Notes under the pieces: generated by a model
The model's database searches: none
What the model was told of the DNA's origin: nothing
What the model saw: the letters and a program-made list of their open reading frames with translations, nothing else
Program-made: the position numbers and the translations under genes
Shown here: positions 50,517-60,994 of the stretch, piece after piece
How the letters are laid out: the number at the start of each line of letters is the position of its first letter
How positions within the stretch are numbered: position 1 is the stretch's first letter
NCBI GenBank assembly: GCA_963575745.1
Contig: CAUYUJ010005013.1
Span: 1 to 64,000 of the forward strand
Source: Prorocentrum cordatum
Lineage: Eukaryota; Sar; Dinophyceae; Prorocentrales; Prorocentraceae
Length of the DNA stretch: 64,000 nucleotides
Reading direction: 5' to 3'

Positions 50517-50852
50517 TGGGGAGGAAAATCTAAAGCCCCGCCTGATGTAAACCGGTTGGTGGATTCATCAGTTGATGGCTTTAACCGTGTACGTAAACTC
50601 GTGGGCAGTCACGGCTTGGGCTCCCGACGGAGCAGCGGATTTCTTCCAAGGCCTGGTTGGCTCCAACTCGGAGCAGCGGTGGTCTTCGACAACTCCGGAG
50701 GCCGATCGGGGCACCGCCCGGCTCGGGGGCGGGATAGCAAGTTCCCGGCGCCACGGCCGCCGCGGGGCAAGCGCCCTGCGGGGTGCACTCGCTCCACCGG
50801 GGGGTCTTTGCAAGCCCCCAGTGGTCCACATAGTGGGCCAGGTGTTGTTCGC
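50517..50852 (+). repeat. A1 repeat of E9 (inverted copy of E7's A2)
   Basis: Starts TGGGGAGGAAAATCTAAAGC. It matches the complement of about 34700-35033. The outer attachment arm and about 20 bases are missing on the left. Confidence 0.85.
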
Positions 50853-52153
50853 CCGTGCGTCGCGAGCACCTCGACGCACTAGTAGCAATTGGCCAAGGCA
50901 TCTGGGAAGCAAGTGGGCCAGATAGAGGCCCAGCAACACTTCGTCTTCGCAAGGATGACGTTGTAGGCGCATACAAGACTTTGCCGATTTGCGCGGATGA
51001 CCTGCCTTGCGCTGTGGCCGTTACAGAGGACACGGCGCGAACAGGCTTCGCGTTGCAGCTCTTTTCTTGCCCGTTTGGGGCTGTTGCAAGCGTGCATGCA
51101 TGGCACCGCGTCGGTGCTGCGCTCCAACACGTGCTTGTAGAGCTGTTCCGCATTTTATACCCGCGTTTTGTCGATGACTTCTTCGGCGTCGACCGCGCGA
51201 CGCCGGGAGATACTGCCCTCACAGGACCCAGTGGTGCTGCATTTCTTGCGCGCGAAGTCGTGCAAGAATTGTTGGGTTGGCAGCTGGACGACGCGAAAGC
51301 TGTCACCGACGCTTCTGTAGCCGTAATTCTCGGCATCCAGGTTGCCCTGGATGATGCCCGGGAGCTTTTCGTCTTTAGCATTCCCGAGGCAAAGCGCGTG
51401 AAATGGATTGCTGAGATCGATAAGATTCTCGAATTGGGCATGCTGTCGCCGGCGCTGGCCCGGAAGCTTGCAGGGAAACTGAGTTGGGGAGCAACGATGG
51501 TGTTTGGCAGGAGCGCAAGAGTGTATCTTGCAGCTCTGTTCTTCCACTCGGCCCGTCGTCTCTCCAAACTCTCTCTGCGCCTGCGCCGGGCTCTCCACTG
51601 GTGGCTTCGCTTTTTGCAATCCAACCCTCGCCGCGAGATACCCTACCTGCCAGCTGCGCGGCCCCGGTTGGTCATTTATACCGACGCAGCGGGGTGCGGA
51701 GCACTCGCGTGGGTTCTCGCGCAGGGCAACCAAAAGCAGTTCGCCCGAGCGTGGGTCCCGCGATGGCTTCGCGACAGAGTGAAGCCGCGCCGGCAGCAAA
51801 TCGGCACGTGGGAGCTCATTGCTGCGGTGTGTGGCCTTTGGCACGCGTACACCTTTCTGGAGCCAGGGTTGGAGATTTTGTTATTCGTGGATTCCAACCC
51901 AGCGCTCGGAGCATTGCTCAAAGGGACGTCCAGGCAGATCGATTGGAATGCTTTAGTGACGTCCATTTGGTTCGCGGCAGCAGACAGGGGCGACGTCTTG
52001 TGCCCCTTCCGTGCGCCGTCTGCTCAGAACCTTGCAGACGCCCCGTCCAGAGCCCATGAAGAGCCAGACAAACTGCGCACTCTGCTCGAGCAAGGGTTCG
52101 AGGAGGTGCACTGGCGCTGGCCGGAAGCAAGCGTTTGGGACGAGCTCTGGTGA
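50853..52153 (+). pseudogene. reverse transcriptase-RNase H of E9, N-terminal part deleted
   Basis: Begins in the region REHLDALVAIGQGIWEASG, just after where the IDDFHAS motif would be, and stays open to 52153. It keeps RLRKDDVVGAYKTLP, SCPFGAVASVHAWHRVG, YPRFVDDFFGVD and the RNase H set VIYTDAAGCGALAWV, TWELIAAVCGLWHA, LFVDSNPALGALLKG and NLADAPSRAHEEP. Apart from scattered substitutions it is the same protein as E7's RT-RH and lacks E7's internal UGA region. With no gag junction or start it cannot be made normally. Confidence 0.88.
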
Positions 52154-52253
52154 GGACAGACGCGAGCGCAGGAGGGAAAAAGTTGCACGCAACAGTTGAC
52201 CGTCGTGGCCTTCTCTTCTGGCTTCGCGGCCGCCTGCCTGTCGCAGCCCTCAT

Positions 52254-52275
52254 TCCGTAGCCGGTTGGGCACGAG
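52254..52275 (+). other. spliced-leader-like 22-mer before YR of E9
   Basis: TCCGTAGCC-GGTTG-GGCACGAG, 17 of 22 matches without gaps. It ends 9 nt before the ATG. Confidence 0.75.
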
Positions 52276-52284
52276 CGTTTCTTG

Positions 52285-52905
52285 ATGGCCTTCCAGTTTA
52301 TCGATGCTTTCCGGCGGCGCCATCTGGAGGCCGCCCGGGGCGCGCAGGTGCCGCAGCAGACTCCTGTGCCAACAGAGCTGAAGGCATGGTTCCAGAGTGT
52401 GCTGGCCCGGACGCCAGCTTCGTGCCATCCGGCATCGCCTGACGCAGTCTTGCAGGCGCTGGCCGATTCTGGCGCTGTTCATGGCGGCGACCTCCAAGGC
52501 CTTTCAGCAGCAGAGTTGCGAGAAGTGTGGCCACCTCTCAGAACGCTGTCCGATGACTTCCTGCGTTCCGTGTCGTGGCAGACGGGCGCGCGCGGCTCAA
52601 GCGCCGTCGTGCCTAAGTTGAAAAGACACAAGCCAGAACGCTTTTGTGAGCAAGAACTGCCTCCCGGGAGGCCGGCTGCCAGGGCGGCGGCCGACGAGCT
52701 TTCTGCAGCAGTGGAAGTTTTGGTGCAAGCCAGAGCTCAGAGATGTGCGCCTCCCGCTGATGTCCTGGCGCAATCAATTTCTGTCATTTGCAGAGCGCCA
52801 GCTCCGGGACTGCATGACGGCGCCGCGGCCTCATCTCTGCCATCGGCGAGAGCGCGGTGGCTGGCGCAAATTCCGGCGGAGCGTCGTGATGATGTGCTCC
52901 GCGGA
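52285..52905 (+). pseudogene. tyrosine recombinase of E9, N-terminal part
   Basis: Starts ATG at 52285 (MAFQFIDAFRRRHLEAARG). It is open through LKAWFQSVLARTPASCHPAS, LREVWPPLRTLSDDFLRSVSW, KRHKPERFCEQELPPGRP (intact where E7 has a stop), VLVQARAQRCAPPADVLAQSI and LAQIPAERRDDVLRG. It then joins E10's A2 across a short GCGG overlap. No core-binding or catalytic region remains. Confidence 0.87.
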
Positions 52906-53450
52906 ACCAGAGAATGAGAAACACGGTGGCCTGAGTTTGCCCGCGAAAAGGACTCTGGGTATGCCCGCGAGAAGGCAGGGACCCTGGGTTTGCCCGCGAG
53001 AAGGCAGGGACCCTGAACTTGCCCGCGAAGGCGGAACCAAAACCGCCGCCAGGCGGCTGCTGCCCGCCCTGCGGGCGCCGTCCCACGCGGAGAGCGTTCG
53101 GTCACCAGAGAGCCTGAGAAGGCGGCCCCTGCCGACAAGCTCTCAGGCACGTGCCTGCGAGGGAGCGGGCAGTGCCACAGCGCACCAGGCCGTCGCTCGT
53201 GCTTTGGCCTGGCTTGGCCCTGCTCCCCGCAGAGACCGAGGGCGCCTCCTGTGGGGCGACCAGAACGGCTGACCCAAGAGACTAGCACCGAGAATACTTC
53301 CGCCTCCGAAAACGCAAGCCGGCCCGCCAGGAACCGCTTGCCCGCGAAGCAGGCGCAGAGGCGTGTGAGCGGGAGCAGAGGAGGTGAGGCGAGCACGCTT
53401 GGGCCTGCTCCACATGATTTTCCTGTGCCGGAAACGAGTTTACACTTCAT
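52906..53450 (-). repeat. A2 of E10, partial, with R2 units
   Basis: Matches 3860-4412 (A1 of E1), including a few R2 29-bp units (52930-53040). Confidence 0.88.
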
Positions 53451-53457
53451 GAAAATC
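53416..53457. other. putative attachment hairpin at the B1/A2 junction of E10
   Basis: GATTTTC (53416-53422) and GAAAATC (53451-53457), 28 nt apart. Confidence 0.7.
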
Positions 53458-53646
53458 ATTTTTGGCAGCCTGGCCCAAGGGAAAGCAGGCCCTCGCCTCT
53501 GCGGTGCCCCGAAGCACCTCGGAACACGTTCTCGGGCCCCGGGGCCCCGTCACGGCTCGGCGCCGGCGCCTTCGCGCCAGCAAGGGGCAAAAGGAAAGCG
53601 CTGCCTGGCCGGAGCCTCCTGGACCCTGCCCTGAGGTTCCCAATGC
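53451..53646 (-). repeat. B1 of E10
   Basis: Runs from a GCATTGGG box (minus strand, about 53646) to GATTTTC. The B2 partner is missing. Assigned by position. Confidence 0.65.
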
Positions 53647-53733
53647 GCCAGGAGGCGGCGGACCGCGCAGCAGCGCCTGAGGAGAGGACATCGTGATGTG
53701 TGTTTCCCTTGCCCCAATGCAAACGATGCGAAC

Positions 53734-54328
53734 TCAGTCCTGCTCGCCGTCGCTGGAGTCAGAATGTTTTACTAGCCATTCAGCAGCCGTGAGAGCCCCT
53801 CGGCTCTGGGCGCTAGCATAGCCGAAAGCAGCCACGCCTTTCCATCCACCGCTAAAGAACAATGCTGTCGGTCCTCCTTGTTGGAGGGCTTCGTTCGCGA
53901 ACCTTCTCCTGAACGCATGCGTGCCCCAAGCAGGCGCGCTACGCAGATGCAGGGCGTTCGCTGCCAGCTTTAGCACAGCGAGAGCGTCGGCGTATTGGAT
54001 TCCTGAAAAAGGAACAGCGCTTGTTTCTCCGAAGGAGAACAGTGTGCAAGCACCGCGCAGGAGCCGACCCTGCTGGTGGCAGATGCAACGCCTCGTCGTC
54101 TCGCAGGGTTCATTGTACGACTTCCGGTGAGCAAAACGGATGATGCACGTTTTACGGCCTTCGCCGGTAAAACGAAATGCGACCGCGTGGGTCCCCAGAT
54201 TTAGTACTTCAGAATATCTCAAGCAAAAATGGCGGGCAATCGCCCACGAGGCCGCTAGCGTCGGATATCCGGCTTCCGAGCACCACTTACGGATGCGTCT
54301 GGTCTCCTCAGCTGTGGCACGGATTTTC
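53734..54328 (-). pseudogene. tyrosine recombinase of E10, catalytic half, cut by E11
   Basis: Starts at GAAAATC (minus strand of 54322-54328) with KIRATAEETRRIRKWCSE, collinear with E8's KIRATAEETKLIRKWCAE. All catalytic residues follow: ARHFCLRYSEVLNLG, AHRKSYNEP (Lys), CICHQQGRLLRGAC (the zinc-ribbon-like motif, here with its LCGVC changed to LRGAC), THAFRRRFANEALQQGG (His-x-x-Arg) and SGGWKGVAAFGYASAQSRG (nucleophile Tyr). It ends DSSDGEQD. The open frame further upstream to 55257 is the A1 repeat of E11, not recombinase. Confidence 0.88.
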
Positions 54329-54370
54329 ATAGCCCGCAAACCGCGCGGCGGTTTGCGGGGCAGGAAAATC
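54322..54370. other. A1 end and attachment hairpin of E11
   Basis: GATTTTC 54322-54328 (target side) and GAAAATC 54364-54370, with an inner CCCGCAAACCG/CGGTTTGCGGG stem. Same as E4's hairpin. Confidence 0.75.
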
Positions 54371-54679
54371 TCAGGGCAGGCCCTTGTGGGCTTCTTGGCT
54401 TTCGCCCCTCTCCGCTTCTCCGCTGTGGCAGGGGAATTCTTATGGCCTGGTTGCTGCTGGACGGCAGGCGGTCGCTCTCCTCCAACCTCTCGGCTGGGTT
54501 GGTGGTTATCCGCCGGCGCCTTGGCACTCTGGGCGGTGGCGGTGCTGTCGCTATTCCCTTCGCTGGTTGGCAAGGTTGGTTGATCCTGGCCGCCATCTGT
54601 GCAGCGGCGCCGCCAAGGGACAAACCGCGGCCACTGCTGGCTGCTCTGCTGCGCACGGCTCGAAGGCGAGGTGCTGCGC

Positions 54680-55480
54680 TGGAGCGCTGGCGGAGCTCCT
54701 GGTCGTTTCTCGTCCTCGGTTTTGCTTGGTTCAGGGGCTGCGGGTCTGCGAGCCGGGAGGCCGCCCGCAGCCCAGGGTCGCAGGTTTGCGTGCCGGGAGA
54801 CCGCCTGCGGGCCCAGGTTTGCGCCGAGGCGCAATGTGCAGGCAAATGTGCCGGAAGGCAGTCTGCGCGGCTGGGGCTGGGGCTCGCCTGCGCTGGAGCG
54901 CTGGCGGAGCTCCTGGTCGTTTCTCGTCCTCGGTTTTGCTTGGTTCAGGGGCTGCGGGCCTGCGCGCCGGGAGGCCGCCCGCAGCCCAGGGTCGCAGGTT
55001 TGCGTGCCGGGAGGCCGCCTGCGGGCCCAGGTTTGCGCCGAGGCGCAATGTGCAGGCTTATGTTCCGGAAGGCAGTCTGCACGGCTGGGGCTGGGGCTCG
55101 CCAGCAGCACTGGCGGAGGTCCTGCTCGTTTCTCGCCCTCGGTTTTGCTTGGTTCAGGGGCTGCGGGCCTGCGCGCCGGGAGGCCGCCCGCAGCCCAGGG
55201 TCGCAGGTTTGCGTGCCCGGAGGCCGCCTGCGAGCCCAGGTTTGCGCCGAGGCGCAAGGTGCAAGTTTTTCATGTGCCAGGGGGCCGTCTGCACGGCTGG
55301 GGCCGGGGGCTTGCCTGCGTTGGAGCGCTGGCGTAGCTCCTGGTCGTTTCTCGTTTTTTTGCTTTGCGTGGTTCAGGGCTGCGGATCTGCGCGCTGGGAA
55401 GCTGCAGCAGCCCAGGGTCACAGGTTTGCGTGCCGGGAGGCCGCCTGCGCGCCCAAAGTGGCGCGGGATCGCGTGGGCAG
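54680..55480. repeat. minisatellite R5, about 210-bp units (E11 A1)
   Basis: Four units start near TTTGCTTGGTTCAGGGGCTG at 54721, 54935, 55144 and (degenerate) 55365. ORFs of 350-510 codons through it on both strands are repeat artefacts. 55480-55796 holds no supported gene. Confidence 0.88.
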
Positions 55481-55796
55481 GTTTGTGCGCCAAGGGGCGC
55501 TTGCTGTGCTTGGGCTGCGGCTCGTGGGTGGCCAGTGGGTTCGCACCCGTTGGCTGCCGCCCGCGGGCGCGCCCAGGGACGCAGGCTCGGCCCGCAGACA
55601 GCGCGGGAGCGCGGTTTGCAGGTTTGAGCGCCGGAAGGCTGCTAGCACAGTGTGTGCTACGGGCGCCATCGGCGCTGGGCTACGTAGCGCGGGATGTGCG
55701 GAAGCCCCCGCGCGGCAAACATCGCCAAATTCTGGCGCTCTCCTGCATTCATTCCTGGGTCGTGTGCGCGCTGGCAAGGCTATTGTGCAGGTTCCT

Positions 55797-55816
55797 CTGT
55801 TGCCATGATGGCTCAG
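55797..55816 (+). other. spliced-leader-like sequence before gag of E11
   Basis: CTGTTGCCATGATGGCTCAG. 15 of the first 19 bases match the leader; GCCAT and TGGCTCA are exact. It ends 72 bases before the gag ATG. Confidence 0.6.
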
Positions 55817-55888
55817 TGCTGGCCGTCGGCTTGACTTGCAAATACCCCCCTTGCGAACAGCTTTCCGCGCAGGTAGGAGCTGTCCGCT

Positions 55889-57165
55889 ATGGCTTTCGAG
55901 CAGTCAGAGGTCTGTGCATTTGTGCAGGCGCTCCCGGCGGGGGCCCTCCACGGCGCCAGCAAGCAGGCGGCTGAGGAGTGGTGCTTCTTTCTGCTGAGTG
56001 TGGACCCAACCCCAAGGGCGCGCCATGATTTGTTCTGGTACTTGTCTGTAGGTCGTCTCTTGGCAGAGAGCATGGGCGCTTGCGACCCACTCGACCTGGC
56101 AGGCCCGGTGATGCGAGACATGATTACGGCGGCTATCAAGCCAGGGGAAACGCCTTACGACCACGAGGGCGAGAGCCAGCTCTTCAGGGAGTGGAAGGTG
56201 CAGCCTTCCCAAATTGCCTTCGCCCTTCGCGTGCAGGACAAGTGCGCAAAGCTCGAGCCGCCAGCGCCGACAGCTGAAGTCACGCTCGCCACGACCATGA
56301 GAGAGTACCTCGAAGCACAGGCTGCGAGCCAGAAGCGGTCTGTGAAGGCTCTGTCGTTCAAGCTGTCGGAGAGGCTTTCCGAGCTTGGCATGGACGCATT
56401 CCCGAAGGAAGCCCTGCCTTCGGAGGAGAACCTCGCCGGCTTCGAGGCCGCAGGCCGCGTCGCCAAGGAGAAAGGTCGCCTCTTCGTCGGCAGTGCTGAT
56501 GGAGAGGATCTTCAGCGGAATTTCCGCCCTGCTTGGCCCCGCGTCCCGGCAGTCGAGGTGCCCATCGGCGAGGGCTCCGTGCCAGAGCGCCAGCGCCACA
56601 TGACCGATTTCAAGCGTTCACGGGCGGCGGCAGAGATCGATTACCCTGGATACGCAACGTTCCAGGCGCATTTGCTGGACTGGGGCGTCAAGCTCACCTT
56701 GATGAAGACTGCCACCCCGCTCGAGGTGCTGGGATACACAATGTTGGTTGCGAAGGTGGCCGAAGAGCACGGGGGCGCAAGGACTGCATACCAGTACGAC
56801 ATCCTCGCGCGGAAGGCCATGGCGAGGGCCCTGGAAGGCGGCGATCCAGACTGGAAGGTTTACTTTACCAAGGTGGACCGCGACCTCGCCAACGAAGCGA
56901 AAGACAAGGTCACAGCGAGGGCAGCGAGGCCGCAAAGGGGGCGAGCGGCAAGGCAGGCGGCGAGGTCGGGGGCGGTGGCAGGGGCAAGGCGCCCGGCAAG
57001 ACTGACGGCTCTGCTTCGACAGGCGCTGGGGCGTCTCAGGCGCAGGCCCCGCGGTCGTTGCCCCCGGCGGTGCCGCCCCGCTCGCGCAGCCCCTGGCCTC
57101 GCAAGCAAGGCGGCTGGGGCCAGCAGGACGGCTGGCAGCAGCGCGGCTGGACGCTCAACCCTTAA
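55889..57165 (+). pseudogene. gag of E11, one frameshift near 56920
   Basis: Starts ATG at 55889 (MAFEQSEVCAFVQALPAGAL). Motifs: EEWCFFLLSVDPTPRARHDLFWYLSVGRLLAE, VMRDMITAAIKPGETPYDHEGE, VQPSQIAFALRVQ, LPSEENLAGFEAAGRVAKEKGR, SADGEDLQRNFRPAWPRVP, ATFQAHLLDWGVKLTLMK and RTAYQYDILARKAMARALEGG. Near 56920 (KDKVTARA) the frame shifts. The proper tail SEAAKGASGKAGG...PPRSRSPWPRKQGGW is in the next frame and ends GWTLNP with TAA at 57163-57165, not the usual TGA. The last few residues differ from E6 (NAWSKKK), so the true end has been replaced. Confidence 0.86.
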
Positions 57166-57180
57166 AGTGTGTACACTTTC

Positions 57181-57541
57181 ATGGGTGGGAAAATTGACGA
57201 AAGGGCTGGAGCTGCCCGGTCTGCGTGCTCACGTCTTGGTTGCCTCCCAGGGGGGCTGCGGACTGGCCGCCTGGTGCGGCGTGCTGCTGCTGCTGCGGCT
57301 GTTGCTGCTGCTGCTCTGCCGTCCGTCGGTCGCTGTCGTCTGTCTTGTTGGTCGTGTCTGTCGTGCGTCCTGGGCCTAGCTGCCCTGTGTGGCGGCGGCG
57401 CTCTCGGCCAGGTTGCCGTGGCGGCGTTGCTGTTGGCGGCCCTGTGTGGCCTGGGAGTTTCTTGCTCCGCGCAGTCCTGTTGCCCGCAGGTGGTGGTGGG
57501 CTGCGTGCGGCTGTGCCCGCGCGGGCCGTTTCCGTGTACGT
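57181..57541 (+). mobile_element. E12: possible A1 fragment of a further element
   Basis: Starts ATGGGTGGGAAAATTG after CACTTTC, which resembles an A1 terminus with an unusually short inner arm. The remaining 350 bases contain a CTG-rich patch (57280-57330). They match no other copy and are cut by E13. This assignment rests on position and the ends only. Confidence 0.35.
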
Positions 57542-58019
57542 TTTTTTCATGCGAGCGTAAACTCCTGTTGTTCCCGCACAGGAACAATCATGATGGAAGG
57601 GGTCCATCCCAAGCGTGCTGACGCCATTCGACCATCCTCTGCTCCCGGCTCACACGCCTCTGCGCCTGCTTCGCGGGCAAGCGTTTCCTGGCGGGCCGGC
57701 TTGCGTTTTCGGAGGCGGAAGTGTGCTCGGTGCTAGTCTGTTGGGTCAGCCGTTCTGGTCGCCCCACAGGAGGCGCTCTCGGTCTCTGCGGCGGTTGTGG
57801 GCGAGGGTCCAAGCCTGGCCTGGTGGGCAAAGCGCGCGAGCGACGGCCTGGTGCTGCCTGGTGTGACACTGCCAAGCGGCTCCCTCGCAGGCAGCGGTTA
57901 GCCTGGAGGAGCTTGGTACGGCAGGGGCCGCCTTTGCTCGTGTGCAAGAGCCGGCTCTGACGCGACCGAGCGCTCTCCGAGTGGGACGGCGCCCGCAGGG
58001 CGGGCAGCAGCCGCCTGGC

Positions 58020-58430
58020 AGTTCCGCCTTCGCGGGCAAGTTCAGGGTCCCTGCCTTCTCGCGGGCAAACCCAGGGTCCCTGCCTTCTCGCGGGCATACC
58101 CAGAGCCCCTGCCTGCTCGCGGGCAAACTCAGGCCACCGTGTTTCTCATTCTCTGGTTCCGCCTTCGCGGGCAAGTTCAAGGCCCCTGCCTTCTCGCGGG
58201 CAAACCCAGGGTCCCTGCCTTCTCGCGGGCACACCCAGAGCCCCTGCCTTCTCGCGGGCAAACTCAGGCCGCACGTCTCCCAGGCTCTGCCGGGTTCCGT
58301 GCGGCATGCTGCGTGCAGGTTACCTCGCTGCCTTCTCGCGGGCAAAGCCCTCTCGCGGGCACCCAGAAGTCACTTTGGGGTCGCTGCCTTCTCGCGGGCT
58401 TTACCTCGTGCGACGTGGAGGTTCCCTGCC
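58020..58430. repeat. minisatellite R2 (E13)
   Basis: 29-bp units in the orientation opposite to 3590-4005. Confidence 0.85.
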
Positions 58431-58639
58431 TCCTCGCGAGCGGCAAACCCAGGCCTGTCGAGCTACGCTCTCTGGCCTTCTTCGCCAGAGGACCGGGCGT
58501 CCCGGGGCGCAGGCTCCTTGTTGGTTTCCAGTGGGTGCGGTCCTCAGTGCATTTCTGGTGCCGCTGAGCGCCATTCTCGCACCCCGCCGTGAGGGCTACT
58601 CTCTCGCTGGTCCTTGCCGCCTGTGTTGAAATGTAGAGT

Positions 58640-59560
58640 GCGTCGTTGCTGCCCCCGTGCGCCCAAAATTGCTTTCTGTGCTCATGTCGGCGTGCTGTTG
58701 CCCAGGCGCACCCAGTTTTGCAGTCTGCGCGCGACTTCGCGCTCCTGGGCGCCCGCGCCCACAGAATTGCATTCTGAGCTCCTTTCTGCGTTCTGGTGGC
58801 CAGGCACACCAGGATTCGCAGTCTGAGGGCGTCCGCATGCCCAGAATTGCATTCTGAGCCTTTCGGCGGCCTGGTACCCAGGCGCACCGGGGCTCGCAAT
58901 CTGAGCGTGACTTTGCGTTGTTGGGCGTCCGCGCGCCCAGAATTGCATTCTGAGCTCCTTTTTACGTTCTGGTGACCAGGCGCCACTCGCAGTCTGAAGG
59001 CTTCTGGGCATCCGCGCGCCCAGAATTGCATGCTGAGCTCCTCTCTGCGTTCTGGTGCCCAGGCGCGCCCGGGCTCGCAATCTGCGCGTGACTCAGCGCT
59101 CCTGGGTGTTCGCGCGCCCAAAAATTGCATCCTGAGCGCCTTTCTGGGTTTTGATTCCAGGCGCACCAATCTGAGCGCTTGTGGCGTCCGCGCGCCCAGA
59201 TTTGCACTCTGTGTCTCTTCTGCGTTCTGGAGCGCAGGCGGGCCCAGACTCGCAATCTCAGCGCAGCAAAGCGCAGCAAAGCGCTCCTCAGCGTTCGCGC
59301 GCCCAAAATGGAATTCTGAACGCCTTTCTGCGTTCTACTGCGCTGGCGTGCCCAGATTCGCAAGCTCAGCGCACATTAGCGCTCGTGGGCGTCCGCGCGA
59401 AATTGCATTGTGAGTCTCTTTTTGCTTTCTGGTGCCCTTGCGCGCCCAGATTCGCAACCTGAGTGCGACTTAGCGCTCCTGGGCGTTCGCGCGCCAGAAT
59501 ATCGCATTCTCAGTTCCTTTCTGCATTATGGTGCCCAGGCGCGCCAAAATGCAATGACCT
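58640..59560. repeat. minisatellite R1 (E13)
   Basis: R1 units, inverted relative to 2120-3300 and direct relative to 4861-5240. The E13 array is longer than what is left in E2. Confidence 0.9.
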
Positions 59561-59627
59561 GGCCGTCTCGACCGCGCGAGCCAGAAGCAGGGGCTACGGA
59601 CACACTCTGGGGCACTCGGGGTCGGCT

Positions 59628-59690
59628 GTGTGCAGGCGGCAGAAGCTAGTCCTTGATGGGGGAGCATTTGCTAATCCCCCACCTGCACAC
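59628..59690 (+). other. leader stem-loop L1 (E13)
   Basis: Same as in E2: inner stem GGGGGA/TCCCCC. Confidence 0.65.
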
Positions 59691-60474
59691 AACGGGGGCG
59701 GGGGTGCTTTGCACTTGTGCAGCACGCCCGTCCTCGACCGACCCCGGGGGGCCTGCGTCCCAAACGGCGCATAATCAGAATATCCATGCTGACGCCCTTT
59801 CACCAGCGAGCTCAGAATTAAATTCTGGTGTGGCTGCTGAAAATACGGCGGCTGAGATTGCAACTGGACGGATTTCCCATGGCAACTCGGCCCATCGGAT
59901 TTCGGAAGATTTTCGGCCCCGAAATGGGTGCCAAAGAAGCGTGGTTCGGAAGCGCCTCAGCAAGCAGTTCCTTGGCTGCGTTTCCTGTTGCCTTAGCTCC
60001 GAGGCGAAGCTGACATTCGCGTCGTTGCAATAGCGCGCAGTCGAGCTGCACACGCCCTCTAGCGAGTCGCCTTGACGGCGTTGCCCGCCAAGACAGCGCG
60101 CTTCACATACAGGATGGGGTCACCCAGACCACCCACCAGGAAAGAAACCGTTTGGAGACGGATTCGCCTGCTCCGCGGCGACGGACAGCATTCTATCGCG
60201 AAGGGCGAGCGTAAGCCCCTTCGCGCCGCGTCCAGGCGGACGCGCTCGCCCCAAAGATGGGCGCTCACTCATCCATCTCATCATTCAAATCTGCTCTGTG
60301 TCCTCTGGCGGCGGCGGCGACAAAGTTGAATCGCGTCGGCGGCGTGGTGGCGTCAGGGGAATCCTTTCTCTGACGGCAGCCCAGCACCGTCAAGCTGCAG
60401 GGGGCCAACATGGCAAGGCAGGTTCTCCACCGGGGCAGCATCGCACGCAGTGCTCGGCAGGCGCGCTTATGACG

Positions 60475-60517
60475 CCCTCCGGAGGCCTGGGTGGTGGTGC
60501 ACTCAGGCTGCGGAGGG
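60475..60517 (+). other. leader stem-loop L2 (E13)
   Basis: CCCTCCG (60475-60481) with CGGAGGG (60511-60517). The loop is three bases longer than in E2. Confidence 0.6.
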
Positions 60518-60901
60518 GGATAAGCATCGCAATCAGCGCTGGCTACGTTTTGCCCCGCAGTGCAGACCGCGCCTGAGCAGGTTGTCGTCTCTTGTCTCGT
60601 GCGTTGTGCCGCACTAGCTCAGACGAGCACGCCTCAGGCAATCTGCCCTCTCACAGCTCAGACCTTGCCCAGCCTCTCACAGGTTGCTGTCGCGTGTTTT
60701 GGCGGCGGCAGCAGGCTGCGTCAGAACTGATTTTGCGAAGGGAAATCTTGGTTGAAGGCATCTTTGGAGGAGCTGCCTGCCTGCATGTTTGAGGAATCGG
60801 AAATTCGGTTGCTCTCACCATGCCTGAGGCCACTCTCCTCTTTGTCTCGTCGGAAGAAAGGCCAGGTATCCACCTGCGGCGGGAGATCCTTCAGCTGTCC
60901 A

Positions 60902-60921
60902 CTGTAACCGTGATGGCTCGG
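60902..60921 (+). other. spliced-leader-like sequence before gag of E13
   Basis: CTGTAACCGTGATGGCTCGG, one base different from the E2 copy. Confidence 0.45.
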
Positions 60922-60994
60922 ACAGGGTGTCTGAATTGCAGATTTGTGTCCTAGCACGCAGAGCAATCTGATTCTACGCGTCGTCCGAGGGAAG

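Larger units (their letters stand above)
34494..50521 (-). mobile_element. E7: YR retrotransposon, subfamily IV, split by E8
   Basis: Order on the minus strand: leader (50516-49368), then E8, then gag, RT-RH, YR, B1, A2, B2. The B2 end GATTTTC (minus strand of 34494-34500) joins E6's 3' flank. A complete A1 for it is not found. The leader reaches R1 repeats at 50150-50516 and there meets E9. Confidence 0.87.
50517..52905 (+). mobile_element. E9: internally deleted YR retrotransposon, subfamily IV
   Basis: A1 (50517-50852, first bases missing) is joined directly to the middle of RT-RH, so leader, gag and the N-terminal third of RT are absent. The element continues with RT-RH and the first 40% of YR, then switches at CTCCGCGG (about 52905) to A sequence of E10. 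Confidence 0.85.
52906..54328 (-). mobile_element. E10: 3' half of a subfamily I element
   Basis: On the minus strand: catalytic half of YR, 3' untranslated region, B1, A2 (partial). A2 starts ATGAAGTGTAAACTCG and resembles the A1 of E1. The upstream side is cut by E11 and the downstream side by the E9 join. Confidence 0.85.
54329..57180 (+). mobile_element. E11: subfamily III element, A1 plus gag
   Basis: A1 starts at 54329 directly after GATTTTC in E10's YR gene. The A region with R5 repeats, leader and gag follow. RT-RH and the rest are absent; sequence changes after gag at about 57166-57180. Confidence 0.82.

Noticed and set aside
54384..55974. ORFs of 470-510 codons over the R5 repeat of E11
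   Set aside because: Repeat-driven open frames in high-GC sequence; three overlapping frames are open and none resembles a known protein.
57181..57541. A CTG-rich coding exon near 57280-57330
   Set aside because: Short triplet-rich patch open on both strands, with no conserved relative in the window.
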